Made by a program: the position numbers and the translations under genes. Positions 34,179 through 42,472 of a stretch of 64,000 nt of DNA are shown piece after piece (position 1 is the first letter of the stretch; the number at the start of each line of letters is the position of its first letter). The notes below the pieces were generated by a model. It was given only the letters and a program-made list of their open reading frames with translations, ran no database searches and was not told the origin of the DNA. Origin of the DNA: CAYQUO01 sp964420835 (GTDB taxonomy: Bacteria; Chloroflexota; Anaerolineae; Anaerolineales; Anaerolineaceae); the NCBI GenBank assembly GCA_964420835.1, contig CAYQUO010000008.1, positions 44,789 through 108,788 of the forward strand, written 5' to 3'.

Positions 34179-35561
34179 CTAATACAGTATTTCGGCAAGC
34201 AACCGTTTTGCAGCACCATTTACTTCATCACCCTTGTTTGAACAGGATTCGGCTTGGGAAAGGTGCCTGTATGCCTGGCCGGATTCTTTCATTTGTAAAT
34301 AGACCTGCCCCAGGAGAAGGTTTGCCTGCGGATGGCAAGGGTCAATTTCCAGGGCATGCAGCAGAGCTCGTTCCGCACCATACCAGTCTTCCAGCCAGTA
34401 AAGGCTCCAGCCAAGAACATCGTAAGAATCAGCAGACCGTGGTGCAAGGATGACCAACTGCCGGGCGGCCGGAAGACCTGTCTCCCGAATTTGCAGCCCC
34501 ATCGAAGTTGAGAATACTGCCAGCGCTCTCCAATAGACAGGGCTTGTAGGTTCAATCTGCACCGCTTTTTTATAGAAACCAATTGCCGCAACCGGTTTGT
34601 TCATCTGGGCGGCCGTATTCCCCAGTTCCAGCTGCCAAAAAGCCTGCTGTGGTTCATCTTCAGCAACCGATGAAAGTGCCTCCATAGCCAGGGCGGTGTT
34701 GCCCTGCCGACGCCAATACAAGGCCAGCAACGCCCTGACCACCACGGAGTCCTTATCAAGCGTTCGTGCCTTTTCCAATTCGGGCCAGCCGTTATCACCA
34801 AGCTGTTGACGCGCCTCCCCAAGAAGCGCCCACGCTTCAGCATACTCCCCATCAAGCATTACAGCCCTATGGAATGCCAGGGATGCAAGGTCCCATTCAC
34901 CAAGGCCACCCAAGGCGCGCCCCGTTACAACCAGCCTGTAAATTTCAGCGTGCGGCTCAGCCGCTTGCAACCTTATCCTGAGGGCATTGGCTCGTCCGGC
35001 AAGTCCGGGGTCTGCCATGGCTGCCCAAAGGGATTCAATGGCTTTGGCAGGATCATCCACGGCCAACAATAACCCCTCCTGAAAATCAGCCTCAGCGGGG
35101 TTATACGCCACTTGTTTCCATTGTTTCACAATTGTTACCGCAGCGGGTATGTTCCCCGTGGAACGATAAACCTGAATGAGGCGTGGGTAAGCGTCCATGA
35201 CTGGGTCTTGGTCCTCAATGAGCTGTGTATAAACCTTGCTGGCCGCTTCCAGATCGCCAGCCCTGGTGTATGCATCGCCCAGATTAAGCAAACCAACTCG
35301 GGAGAGGTCTCCAAGTTCTTCCGATCGATAAAAAGCCTGAATGGCTGATTGCAGCTGACCAAACTGAAGCCTGGAAGCGCCATATTGCTCCCACAGGTCC
35401 GCCCGCCATGGAGCCAACTGGAGAATGATTGACCATTCATCCTCCTGGTCCCCGGCAGCTGTCTCGGGATCAATGGCTACGAGCATGTTAAGGGTTTCCC
35501 GAAAGACCCTTGGAAAGGGGCCAACGCCCAACCCAAGACTGACCAAAACTGGCAGGAACAA
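34179..35561 (-). CDS. Exported TPR-repeat protein
   Basis: About 460 residues of tetratricopeptide repeats, which form helical scaffolds for protein contacts. Clear repeats include SRVGLLNLGDAYTRAGDLEAASKVY, AEAWALLGEARQQLGD, QQAFWQLELGNTAAQMNKPVAAIGFYKKAVQIEP, and PQANLLLGQVYLQMKESGQAY. The N-terminus is hydrophobic. The first usual start is TTG at 35561, which gives a truncated-looking signal peptide. In frame, an ATA at 35585 would begin MKRISIACLFLPVLVSLGLG, a classical signal peptide, with AAAGGG 8 bases upstream and a 4-base overlap (ATAA) with the preceding stop. The true start may therefore be the rare ATA. Role unknown; acts outside the membrane. Confidence 0.8.
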   Translation of the reverse strand: MFLPVLVSLGLGVGPFPRVFRETLNMLVAIDPETAAGDQEDEWSIILQLAPWRADLWEQYGASRLQFGQLQSAIQAFYRSEELGDLSRVGLLNLGDAYTRAGDLEAASKVYTQLIEDQDPVMDAYPRLIQVYRSTGNIPAAVTIVKQWKQVAYNPAEADFQEGLLLAVDDPAKAIESLWAAMADPGLAGRANALRIRLQAAEPHAEIYRLVVTGRALGGLGEWDLASLAFHRAVMLDGEYAEAWALLGEARQQLGDNGWPELEKARTLDKDSVVVRALLALYWRRQGNTALAMEALSSVAEDEPQQAFWQLELGNTAAQMNKPVAAIGFYKKAVQIEPTSPVYWRALAVFSTSMGLQIRETGLPAARQLVILAPRSADSYDVLGWSLYWLEDWYGAERALLHALEIDPCHPQANLLLGQVYLQMKESGQAYRHLSQAESCSNKGDEVNGAAKRLLAEILY

Positions 35562-35581
35562 ACAGGCGATGGATATACGCT

Positions 35582-36439
35582 TTATGGCAATTTCCCTTTA
35601 GTTGGACGAAATGCGTTCTTCACCAGGTTGGGATCGAAAAAGCTTCCCGTTGTTCCGTCCGCAGCATATTGATAGACGGCGGCTGTAAAAATCCCATTTA
35701 AAGTTGATTGAATCAACCCGAGCAGGACCAGCGCGATAACCATCAGTGCAATAACAGCCAACACCAGAGTCCAGGATTGTGTCAAGGAGATCAGAATGGC
35801 CACAAGAATGATGGCCGGGAAAATGATTACGAATGCCGCAAGGCCAAATACAGCGCCCAGTCCCAGTCCGCCGACGATCTGTTCCCCCCAGGTTTTCCGC
35901 AGCAACGCTACACTTCGCTTGATGGCTTCAATGGGTCCCACATTTTCAACTGCAAGCACAGGGACTACAAGGAAGGTTGCAATATTCCACGCAAACCCAA
36001 CCAGTGAAACAATAAACCTGCCAAACCCCTTGGATTTCTCAGAAACGATCTTCAAGAGCATACCCACAGTGGCAGCAATGACTGCGAAACCCAGGATGGG
36101 GAAAAATTGTCTGGAGGCGATGCGAATCCCGTCCCCAATTGTCGGATCGCCACCGCGCAACCGGATTATTGCAGCACCGACCAGGGCTGTGTTACAGAAA
36201 AAAACCACCGAATATTGCACAATGTAATAAAGAAAAAGGACGATGACGCCAAAAAGTCCCGATCCACCTTTGATCAGTGAGTCAAGGATATTTGAGAAAA
36301 GAAAGGGCAAAAAGAAGGTGACTGTTATGATCAATGTTCCGATCACGGATATGATCGGAAAAATCATCAATTCCTTGTCCGCTACAAGCACTTTGGCACT
36401 TGCTTTGATCAATTCCCAGCTGTTCGTCAGGCTTTTCAT
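35582..36439 (-). CDS. DUF6159-family membrane protein
   Basis: A 285-residue integral membrane protein with about six helices. The order (SWELIKASAKVLVADKELMIFPIIS at the N-terminus, then AAIIRLRGGDPTIGDGIRIASRQF, and VENVGPIEAIKRSVALLRKTWGEQI) is that of the uncharacterised DUF6159 family. The two amphipathic stretches between helix pairs look like a duplicated unit. Function is not known. AGGAGG lies 6 bases before the ATG. A 14-bp perfect palindrome sits just upstream. The TPR and lipoprotein genes follow in tight order and may form an envelope-linked operon with it. Confidence 0.8.
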   Translation of the reverse strand: MKSLTNSWELIKASAKVLVADKELMIFPIISVIGTLIITVTFFLPFLFSNILDSLIKGGSGLFGVIVLFLYYIVQYSVVFFCNTALVGAAIIRLRGGDPTIGDGIRIASRQFFPILGFAVIAATVGMLLKIVSEKSKGFGRFIVSLVGFAWNIATFLVVPVLAVENVGPIEAIKRSVALLRKTWGEQIVGGLGLGAVFGLAAFVIIFPAIILVAILISLTQSWTLVLAVIALMVIALVLLGLIQSTLNGIFTAAVYQYAADGTTGSFFDPNLVKNAFRPTKGKLP

Positions 36440-36454
36440 AATTACCTCCTATCA

Positions 36455-36468
36455 ACCATATATATGGT
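36455..36468. promoter_or_regulatory. Perfect 14-bp palindrome upstream of DUF6159 gene
   Basis: ACCATATATATGGT, lying between the proC stop and the ribosome binding site of the DUF6159 gene. It could be an operator, or the TATATA inside could be part of a -10 box. No protein can be assigned. Confidence 0.4.
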
Positions 36469-36486
36469 GAATCTTCCTTGACAGGT

Positions 36487-37338
36487 TCAATCAAGGTCTT
36501 TCTTGTCCGGAGGATGACCATTACGGCCAGTCCCCAATTCCTTGGTCCTTTCGTATGCCGCCCAGATAGCCCGTGACATGGCTGTTCGAAACCCTGCCTT
36601 TTCCAGGTAGTACAACGCTTCGGCAGTGGTGCCACCAGGGGACGTTACATCATTTCGAAGACGGGCAACATGTACACCTTTTAACTTGTAGTATTCCACA
36701 GAACCCAGGATCGTTTGGGCAACCAACTGTTCCGCCAGTTTCCTGGAAAAGCCAAGGTGCACACCTGCATCGATCATGGCTTCCATAAAAAGGTAAACGT
36801 ACGCAGGGCCTGTCCCCGAGAGCGCGGTCGCCATATCCAGGTAATTCTCTTCATCCACAAGCACCTCAACACCTAGTGCCCCCAGTATCCTGCGAGAAAT
36901 CTCTACCTGATCCGTTGTTACGCTGGGAGAATGAGCCCACACCGTGATCCCCTCGCCTATCTGGCCTGGTGTGTTTGGCATGGATCGGACGACCTTATCG
37001 TGGTTTAGAGTTTCACATATCCTGCCAATGGAGGTGCCAGCAACAATGGAAATCACCAAAGAATCCGGATCGATCTTATTCTTCAGACCTGCCATCACCC
37101 TCTGGACCAGTTGTGGTTTAACGGACAGGATGACCACCTGGGCTTGTTGAACCGCGGCAGGGTTGTCATTCATGGTTCGGATGCCGTACCGATCCCGGAG
37201 TTCCTCGTTTCTATCCAGTTCAGGCCCCGAAGCCAGGATATGATCACCCGTTGTAACCTGTTTTCGGAGCATCCCGGAGATCATGGCCTCCGCCATGACG
37301 CCCGGACCGATAATGGCAATGGTTTCCGGTTGTATCAT
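36487..37338 (-). CDS. proC: Pyrroline-5-carboxylate reductase
   Basis: A 283-residue NAD(P)H enzyme of the last step of proline synthesis. The N-terminal Rossmann motif is IAIIGPGVMAEAMISG at about 7-22. VILSVKP, the IVAGTSIG segment and RSMPNTPGQIGEGITVW form the active-site side. The C-terminal dimer domain has TALSGTGPAYVYLFMEA and the signature segment RNDVTSPGGTTAEALYYLE. Length is slightly above the usual 270. AGGGAG lies 7 bases before the ATG. Other proline genes are not near. It is followed by the DUF6159 gene with a 47-base gap. Confidence 0.95.
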   Translation of the reverse strand: MIQPETIAIIGPGVMAEAMISGMLRKQVTTGDHILASGPELDRNEELRDRYGIRTMNDNPAAVQQAQVVILSVKPQLVQRVMAGLKNKIDPDSLVISIVAGTSIGRICETLNHDKVVRSMPNTPGQIGEGITVWAHSPSVTTDQVEISRRILGALGVEVLVDEENYLDMATALSGTGPAYVYLFMEAMIDAGVHLGFSRKLAEQLVAQTILGSVEYYKLKGVHVARLRNDVTSPGGTTAEALYYLEKAGFRTAMSRAIWAAYERTKELGTGRNGHPPDKKDLD

Positions 37339-37362
37339 CGTAGTCTCCCTTTTCCAACAATG

Positions 37363-38271
37363 TCATCTTCCTGAAGCGGACCAGCGGGCAAAAATGGCTG
37401 TTGAAAGAAGCCGTCCTGTTCCCTTTCCAATAAGCGCAATTTCTCCGGATTCAACGGTGCCTTTTATCTCTTTCATAAGTTCACCTAGCAATCCTGCCAG
37501 GGTCAGGTTGGACCCTTTCACCGCATAAGCGGTAAGATAGATGAACAATGGGTCATGCTTCAGAATCGTTTTGCAGTTCTCCAAAAGTTCGGGAAGCAGC
37601 CGGTAGAATTCCCACACCTCGCCTTTTGGTCCGCGCCCGAACTTGGGCGGATCAAGGATCAACCCGTCATAGACTATCTTCCGGCGAGCTTCACGCTGTG
37701 TGAATTTTAACGCATCATCGACGATCCAACGGATTGGGCTTTCATTCAACCGGGATAGCCGCTGATTCTCCTTTGCCCAACCAACCGCCTTCCGGGATGC
37801 ATCCACATGGGTGACGCTGGCACCAGCAGTGGCTGCAGCAAGGGTGGCGCCGCCAGTATACCCAAATAGATTTAATATTTTTACCGGGCCGGATGCTTTT
37901 TTCACCCGATCTATAATCCAATCCCAGGAACTGGCCTGTTCCGGAAAGAGCCCCACATGCCTTGAATTTAAGATCTGGATCAAAAAAGTCAATGATTTGT
38001 ACCTGACAGGCCAGGAATTAGGTATGGGCCTGTTCATCTCCCAGTGTCCCCCCAATTCCTCAGCCGTTGGATGGAATATTGCATCCGCGTTCTGCCATGT
38101 CTTTTCCGGCAGGGCGGTTTTCCACATCGCCTCGACCTCGGGTCGCACAAGGCGGTATGGCCCAAAGCGCTCCAACTTCCGACCGCCACCGCTGTCCACA
38201 AGTTCATAGTCCTTCCAATCAGGAGATGTGAGCACCTGGAATCGGGGAAAAACCTGGTTTATCAATTCCAT
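37363..38271 (-). CDS. SAM-dependent rRNA methyltransferase (RlmI/RlmK C-terminal type)
   Basis: A 302-residue class I methyltransferase of the group that methylates 23S rRNA cytosine or guanine. NLFGYTGGATLAAATAGA is the SAM-binding loop, THVDASRKAVGWAKEN the second acidic block, and DGLILDPPKFGRGPKGEVWEF carries the catalytic DPPxF motif. It lacks the PUA domain of RlmI. It starts about 25 residues after an in-frame TTG; the ATG at 38271 is chosen because a TATACT box lies just 7 bases upstream, as for a leaderless mRNA, and no ribosome binding site is seen for either. The stop lies 24 bases from the proC start, so co-transcription is likely. Confidence 0.85.
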   Translation of the reverse strand: MELINQVFPRFQVLTSPDWKDYELVDSGGGRKLERFGPYRLVRPEVEAMWKTALPEKTWQNADAIFHPTAEELGGHWEMNRPIPNSWPVRYKSLTFLIQILNSRHVGLFPEQASSWDWIIDRVKKASGPVKILNLFGYTGGATLAAATAGASVTHVDASRKAVGWAKENQRLSRLNESPIRWIVDDALKFTQREARRKIVYDGLILDPPKFGRGPKGEVWEFYRLLPELLENCKTILKHDPLFIYLTAYAVKGSNLTLAGLLGELMKEIKGTVESGEIALIGKGTGRLLSTAIFARWSASGR

Positions 38272-38278
38272 GACTTTC

Positions 38279-38306
38279 AGTATATCAGAAAGGCCTGGAG
38301 GAACAA
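38279..38306 (-). promoter_or_regulatory. Promoter of the rRNA methyltransferase, leaderless type
   Basis: On the minus strand TTGTTC (38306-38301), 16-base spacer, TATACT (38284-38279), then 7 bases to the ATG at 38271. Confidence 0.55.
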
Positions 38307-38351
38307 TCTTGTAGAAATGATTGGATACTCTCTGTTGTTTTTTCAATGAAG

Positions 38352-38357
38352 TATAAT
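38352..38357 (+). promoter_or_regulatory. -10 box of the PatB-like gene, leaderless type
   Basis: TATAAT followed by 9 bases (cttctcacc) and the ATG at 38367. No Shine-Dalgarno and no clear -35 box. Confidence 0.5.
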
Positions 38358-38366
38358 CTTCTCACC

Positions 38367-39530
38367 ATGCAGAGCCATTCAAACGATTTTGACCACTTTA
38401 TCGAAAGACGAAGCAGCGATAGCATCAAATGGCGGCGCTATGATCCGGATGTTCTCCCCCTCTGGATCGCTGATATGGATTTTCGCTGCCCCGAAGTGGT
38501 CCTGCAAGCCTTGAAATCACGCGTTGAGCATGGGGTGTTCGGTTATCCCATGGAAGCCGACCCGGATTTGATCAGTCTGGTTGTCCAGAGGATGTGGTCG
38601 CGTTACCAGTGGAAGATATCTCCTGAGGATGTTTTCCTGGTTCCTGGTGTAGTAAGTGCGATCAATTTATGCTGCCAGGCGATCGGCAAACCAGGAGAGG
38701 GCGTCGTCGTGCAGACACCTGTTTATCCACCAATCCTGAACTGCCCGCAATTGGCTGAAATGGTCCGCCAGGGAAATGAACTGATTGTTCACGGATGTGG
38801 TCGTTATGTTGTTGACTACGATGCATTTGAGAAGTGTATCACCCCCAAAACGCGACTTTTCATTCTTTGCAACCCTCACAACCCAGTCGGACGTGTGTTC
38901 CAAAGGGACGAGCTGGAAAAGATGGCAAACGTGTGCCTCGAGAAAGATATAGTGATCTGTTCAGATGAGATACATAGCGACCTTGTATTTCGCAACCATG
39001 TACACATTCCCATCGCCTCGCTCGACGATGAGATCGCCCAACGTTGCATAACAATGATCGCCCCAAGCAAAACCTTCAACATTCCCGGGTTGGAATGCTC
39101 CTGCATGATCGTGCAAAACAAAGAACTTCGGGAACGAATTAAAGCCGGGAGAAGAGGAATGATCGGCTGGGTAAACTCGCTCGGCCAGGTTGCTGCAAAA
39201 GCCGCCTATCAATATGGCCAACCCTGGCTGGAAGAACTCCTGGTTTATCTAGAAGGCAATCGGGATTTCCTCGCCAGGTATTTACAGGAAACGCTTCCAC
39301 AGATCAGGATGCATCCACCGGACGGCACCTACCTTGCCTGGCTCGATTTCAGGTCAGCCGGCATGGAAAAAGACCCCTACGAGGTCCTGCTGGAAACCGG
39401 CAGGGTGGCCCTTCAACGGGGTGAAGAATTTGGCCCGGGGGGAGAAGGTTTCCTTCGGATGAATTTTGGCTGTCCGCGAAATTCACTCATGGAAGCATTG
39501 GAGAGGATAAGGGTGGCAATACAATCCTGA
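38367..39530 (+). CDS. MalY/PatB-type aminotransferase or cystathionine beta-lyase
   Basis: A 387-residue class I/II PLP enzyme of the MalY/PatB group, which mainly cleaves cystathionine or cysteine conjugates (C-S lyase). RRSSDSIKWRRYDPDVLPLWIADMDF is a family hallmark N-terminus. Further: VPGVVSAINLC, LCNPHNPVGRVF, SDEIHSDLVF, and the PLP lysine in IAPSKTFNIPGLECS. The C-terminus has FGPGGEGFLRMNFGCPR. Its role here would be methionine/cysteine metabolism. ATG at 38367 is favoured over a GTG/ATG 7 codons earlier because that one overlaps the -10 box. Divergent from the methyltransferase gene with only 95 bases between start codons. Confidence 0.9.
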   Translation: MQSHSNDFDHFIERRSSDSIKWRRYDPDVLPLWIADMDFRCPEVVLQALKSRVEHGVFGYPMEADPDLISLVVQRMWSRYQWKISPEDVFLVPGVVSAINLCCQAIGKPGEGVVVQTPVYPPILNCPQLAEMVRQGNELIVHGCGRYVVDYDAFEKCITPKTRLFILCNPHNPVGRVFQRDELEKMANVCLEKDIVICSDEIHSDLVFRNHVHIPIASLDDEIAQRCITMIAPSKTFNIPGLECSCMIVQNKELRERIKAGRRGMIGWVNSLGQVAAKAAYQYGQPWLEELLVYLEGNRDFLARYLQETLPQIRMHPPDGTYLAWLDFRSAGMEKDPYEVLLETGRVALQRGEEFGPGGEGFLRMNFGCPRNSLMEALERIRVAIQS

Positions 39531-39589
39531 AGGCGGTTTGTTCAACGTGGTATATCCATGTCCTTTCTGCCCGGTTCAATTAATAGGCC

Positions 39590-40240
39590 ATGAAAACAAA
39601 AACAAACGCAAATTCCAATGGGAAGGGTGCCGGTTGCCGCCTGTTCACAGGTTTGCTTGCTGCTCTCGCCTTGATCTTTTTAGGAGTATTCATCGGTGAA
39701 GCGCTGCTGACAGGAGTAGCTGGTTTTCTAATCGTCGCCGATCCCCTTGAACCAGCCGATGCCGTGATTGTACTTAGCGGGGGTCAGCTTGACCGACTTC
39801 AGGAAGCAGCCCAAATCTATCATGACCGGGATGCCCAAATGCTCATCCTGACCGAAACCGGCGAACAACTAAGTGGGTATGACCAACCGTACCTTTTTTA
39901 TATGGAACTTGAAGCCTTAAACCTGGATATCCCCAGCGGAGCGATTCTGCTCACTGAAGAACATGCAGCAGACACCCTGGAAGAAGCCAGAGCAGTGCTC
40001 AAATTGATGAAAAGGGAAGGCATGCATTCCGGCATCGTGGTCACCGATCCTTATCACACGCGCCGAACACGCCTGATCTTCCAAAATGTTTTTCGCGGAG
40101 ATGACATCCGCATTTCTGTCCGTCCCGTAAGAAACTCGTGGTATCGATCTGCAACCTGGTGGACGAGCACACGCGGCTGGGAGGCTACAATACAGGAATA
40201 CACCAGGCTCCTGGCATATTATTCGGGATTGATGAAATAA
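39590..40240 (+). CDS. YdcF/ElyC-like DUF218 membrane protein
   Basis: A 216-residue protein with one membrane helix at about 17-45 and an exposed DUF218 domain. Family blocks seen: PADAVIVLSGGQLDRLQEAAQIYHD, ILTETGEQ, AADTLEEARAVLKLMKREG, VTDPYHTRRTRLIFQ. E. coli members SanA, ElyC and YdcF act in envelope and peptidoglycan homeostasis; enzymatic activity is not settled. The C-terminus W..RGWEATIQEYTRLLAYYSGL is also typical. No ribosome binding site is clear; an AATAGG lies 4 bases before the ATG. It ends just before a strong terminator. Confidence 0.85.
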   Translation: MKTKTNANSNGKGAGCRLFTGLLAALALIFLGVFIGEALLTGVAGFLIVADPLEPADAVIVLSGGQLDRLQEAAQIYHDRDAQMLILTETGEQLSGYDQPYLFYMELEALNLDIPSGAILLTEEHAADTLEEARAVLKLMKREGMHSGIVVTDPYHTRRTRLIFQNVFRGDDIRISVRPVRNSWYRSATWWTSTRGWEATIQEYTRLLAYYSGLMK

Positions 40241-40246
40241 AAAAAA

Positions 40247-40270
40247 CCGCCCTGACGGGCGGCTGTTTTT
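40247..40270 (+). terminator. Terminator after the ydcF-like gene
   Basis: CCGCCC (40247-40252) and GGGCGG (40257-40262) around a TGAC loop, preceded by an A run and followed by CTGTTTTTG. Also usable by the convergent cold-shock gene. Confidence 0.85.
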
Positions 40271-40287
40271 GTGTGTTTCAATGACTG

Positions 40288-40503
40288 TCAGGATTCCAAT
40301 ACTACATCTGCCGCCTGTAGACCGCGAGGACCACTTTCGATCGTAAATTCCACTTTTTGTCCTTCCTTCAAGAGACGATACCCTTCCATCTGGACAGCTG
40401 TAAAGTGGACGAATACATCGCTATCACCATCTTCCCGACCGATAAATCCGTAACCCTTTGAGGCATTAAACCATTTAACTGTGCCTTTGATGCGTTCTGT
40501 CAT
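40288..40503 (-). CDS. Cold-shock domain protein
   Basis: A 71-residue single cold-shock domain (OB fold) RNA chaperone. RNP1 is KGYGFIGRE and RNP2 is DVFVHFTAV; GTVKWFNASKG opens the fold. Normal CspA family proteins have about 66-70 residues. The middle strand QMEGYRLLKEGQKVEFTIE and the C-terminal GLQAADVVL are typical. GGAGTAGGTGAA stands before the ATG. It is transcribed from a strong promoter about 100 bases upstream, which gives a long 5' leader as in many cold-shock genes; thermosensing by that leader is possible but not shown. Confidence 0.96.
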   Translation of the reverse strand: MTERIKGTVKWFNASKGYGFIGREDGDSDVFVHFTAVQMEGYRLLKEGQKVEFTIESGPRGLQAADVVLES

Positions 40504-40611
40504 TTCACCTACTCCAAAAGGAAATTATTGGTTTGGAGGTCCCTTTGCCAGGCGCAATGGTTTTTGTACCCGGCGATGGCCTGCAAAAACAGGATGCCCC
40601 CAGCGGCTGCA

Positions 40612-40640
40612 AGGTTATCATCTCTTTTTGGGGATGTCAA
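40612..40640 (-). promoter_or_regulatory. Promoter of the cold-shock gene
   Basis: On the minus strand TTGACA (40640-40635), 17-base spacer, TAACCT (40617-40612). It predicts a start near 40605 and a leader of about 100 nt. Confidence 0.75.
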
Positions 40641-40766
40641 GAACCTCGCGTGAGTTCACTATAGTTGTCTCCGTTTTTGTACATGTCATAATGACGACGA
40701 TCTCTCCCTCCATGCAACCTGTTTTTTTTCAAGAACGCCCATGTTCCCTTTGGCACGGTTTCAAGT

Positions 40767-40793
40767 TTGACAACGCAGTCGTATTTCTATTAA
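40767..40793 (+). promoter_or_regulatory. Promoter of comM, leaderless type
   Basis: TTGACA at 40767-40772, 15-base spacer, TATTAA at 40788-40793, then 9 bases to the ATG at 40803. An alternative -10, TAAACT at 40791-40796, gives an 18-base spacer. No ribosome binding site follows. Confidence 0.55.
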
Positions 40794-40802
40794 ACTAATC
40801 CC

Positions 40803-42323
40803 ATGCTGGCAAGGATCTTCTCCTGTGCGGTAATCGGCCTGGATGGCGTTGTCATTGAGGTCGAAGTTGATACCAATAATGGTTTACCATCCATGGTAAT
40901 CGTCGGTCTTCCAGATGCTGCCATCCAGGAAAGCCGCGAGCGGGTTCAATCTGCGATCAAGAATTCCGGGTTTTCCTTCCCCCGCAAAAAGGTTACGATC
41001 AACCTGGCTCCGGCATCTGTACGAAAAGAAGGTCCGGCCTACGACCTGCCAATCGCACTCGGTGTTCTTGCTGCAAGTGGACAGGTATCCACACCACTCC
41101 TCGAAAACAGTTTGGTGATAGGCGAACTGTCGTTGGATGGTGCTGTCCGCCACGTCCGAGGGATGCTTCCCATGGCAGCCATAGCCAGGCACGAAGGCTA
41201 CAGGACCCTGTTCGTTCCAAGGGTTGATGCCCCCGAAGCCGCCCTTCTTTCCGATGTGGAGGTGTTCGGCATCTCCTCCCTATCTGAATTATGCGCTCAC
41301 TTGAATGGACATACCCGACTGGAACAGAACCCCCCGATTAATCCGGACAGCCTGACTCTTCCAGTACAAACGGATTTCCAGGAGATAAAAGGACAGGAGC
41401 ATGTAAAACGGGCACTTGAGGTCGCGGCTGCCGGAGGCCATAATGTCCTGATGACAGGCCCGCCAGGTGCCGGCAAGACTCTGCTGGCCAGGGCGCTTCC
41501 AGCCATCCTTCCCAGGATGACAATCGAGGAATCCCTGGATGTCACCCGCGTTTATTCAGTTGCAGACCAACTGCCTGCCGACATCCCCCTCATTCGCACC
41601 CGTCCATTCCGAGCCCCGCACCACACCATCAGCCACGCCGGCCTTGTCGGCGGTGGAAACTGGCCACGCCCCGGGGAGGTTTCACTTGCCCACCGGGGTG
41701 TCCTGTTCCTGGATGAGCTTCCGGAGTTCGGAACCCGGGTACTGGAGGTATTGCGCCAACCCATTGAAGACAAGATTGTGACCATCAGCCGGGCCCAGGG
41801 CTCACTGAGTTTCCCGGCCAACTTCATGCTGGTTGGTGCCATGAACCCCTGCCCCTGTGGTTATTTTGGCGATCCGGTTAAGCCCTGTACCTGTCCTTCC
41901 GGCGCCATCACCAAATACCAGAAACGTATCTCCGGTCCTTTGTTGGACCGTATAGACATTCACATTCAGGTCCCAAGGCTCGATTATGAAAAGATCAGCG
42001 ACCAGAGGCTCGGCGAGCCGTCCGCATCAATACAGGCTCGCGTAGAAAATGCCCGTCAACACCAGCGGAGGCGATTTGCGGAAACGAAAATCACCTGCAA
42101 CAGTGAAATGCACCCTGCTGAAGTACGCAAACACTGCCAACTGGATGATGCCGGACGGAACCTGATGAAAACCGCCATGAACCAGCTTCAGCTCACCGCC
42201 AGGGCATACCATCGGGTTTTAAAACTCGCCCGAACGGTTGCCGATCTGGCGGATTGTATGCAAATTCAGGTTGCCCACCTTGCAGAGGCACTTCAGTACA
42301 GGACACGCGAAAACGAAATGTAG
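40803..42323 (+). CDS. comM: YifB/ComM-family AAA+ Mg-chelatase-like ATPase
   Basis: A 506-residue ATPase. The N-terminal domain 13 (ChlI-like, about 20-165) is followed by the AAA+ core: Walker A in MTGPPGAGKTLLAR, Walker B in GVLFLDELPEF, sensor region FMLVGAMNPCPCGYFG and SGPLLDRIDIHIQVPR. The Cys pair region CGYFGDPVKPCTCP is standard. ComM helps branch migration during natural transformation in Haemophilus and Vibrio; in other species its role is unclear. No other competence gene is in the window. It has its own promoter, divergent from the cold-shock gene. Confidence 0.93.
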   Translation: MLARIFSCAVIGLDGVVIEVEVDTNNGLPSMVIVGLPDAAIQESRERVQSAIKNSGFSFPRKKVTINLAPASVRKEGPAYDLPIALGVLAASGQVSTPLLENSLVIGELSLDGAVRHVRGMLPMAAIARHEGYRTLFVPRVDAPEAALLSDVEVFGISSLSELCAHLNGHTRLEQNPPINPDSLTLPVQTDFQEIKGQEHVKRALEVAAAGGHNVLMTGPPGAGKTLLARALPAILPRMTIEESLDVTRVYSVADQLPADIPLIRTRPFRAPHHTISHAGLVGGGNWPRPGEVSLAHRGVLFLDELPEFGTRVLEVLRQPIEDKIVTISRAQGSLSFPANFMLVGAMNPCPCGYFGDPVKPCTCPSGAITKYQKRISGPLLDRIDIHIQVPRLDYEKISDQRLGEPSASIQARVENARQHQRRRFAETKITCNSEMHPAEVRKHCQLDDAGRNLMKTAMNQLQLTARAYHRVLKLARTVADLADCMQIQVAHLAEALQYRTRENEM

Positions 42324-42421
42324 TTACTGATGGAACTCACAACAATAATCCGGGGTGCAAAGGATCTATCTACAATTATGTTCAGGGAGAAAAGAAATTG
42401 GATGAGGCGAATTAAATAAAT

Positions 42422-42457
42422 TGCCAAGGCATGATACGTACCTTGGCATGGGTTTTT
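42422..42457. terminator. Terminator between comM and the DUF4332 gene
   Basis: TGCCAAGG (42422-42429) pairs perfectly with CCTTGGCA (42441-42448), then TGGGTTTTT on the plus strand. Confidence 0.75.
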
Positions 42458-42472
42458 AATTCTATTGAATTC

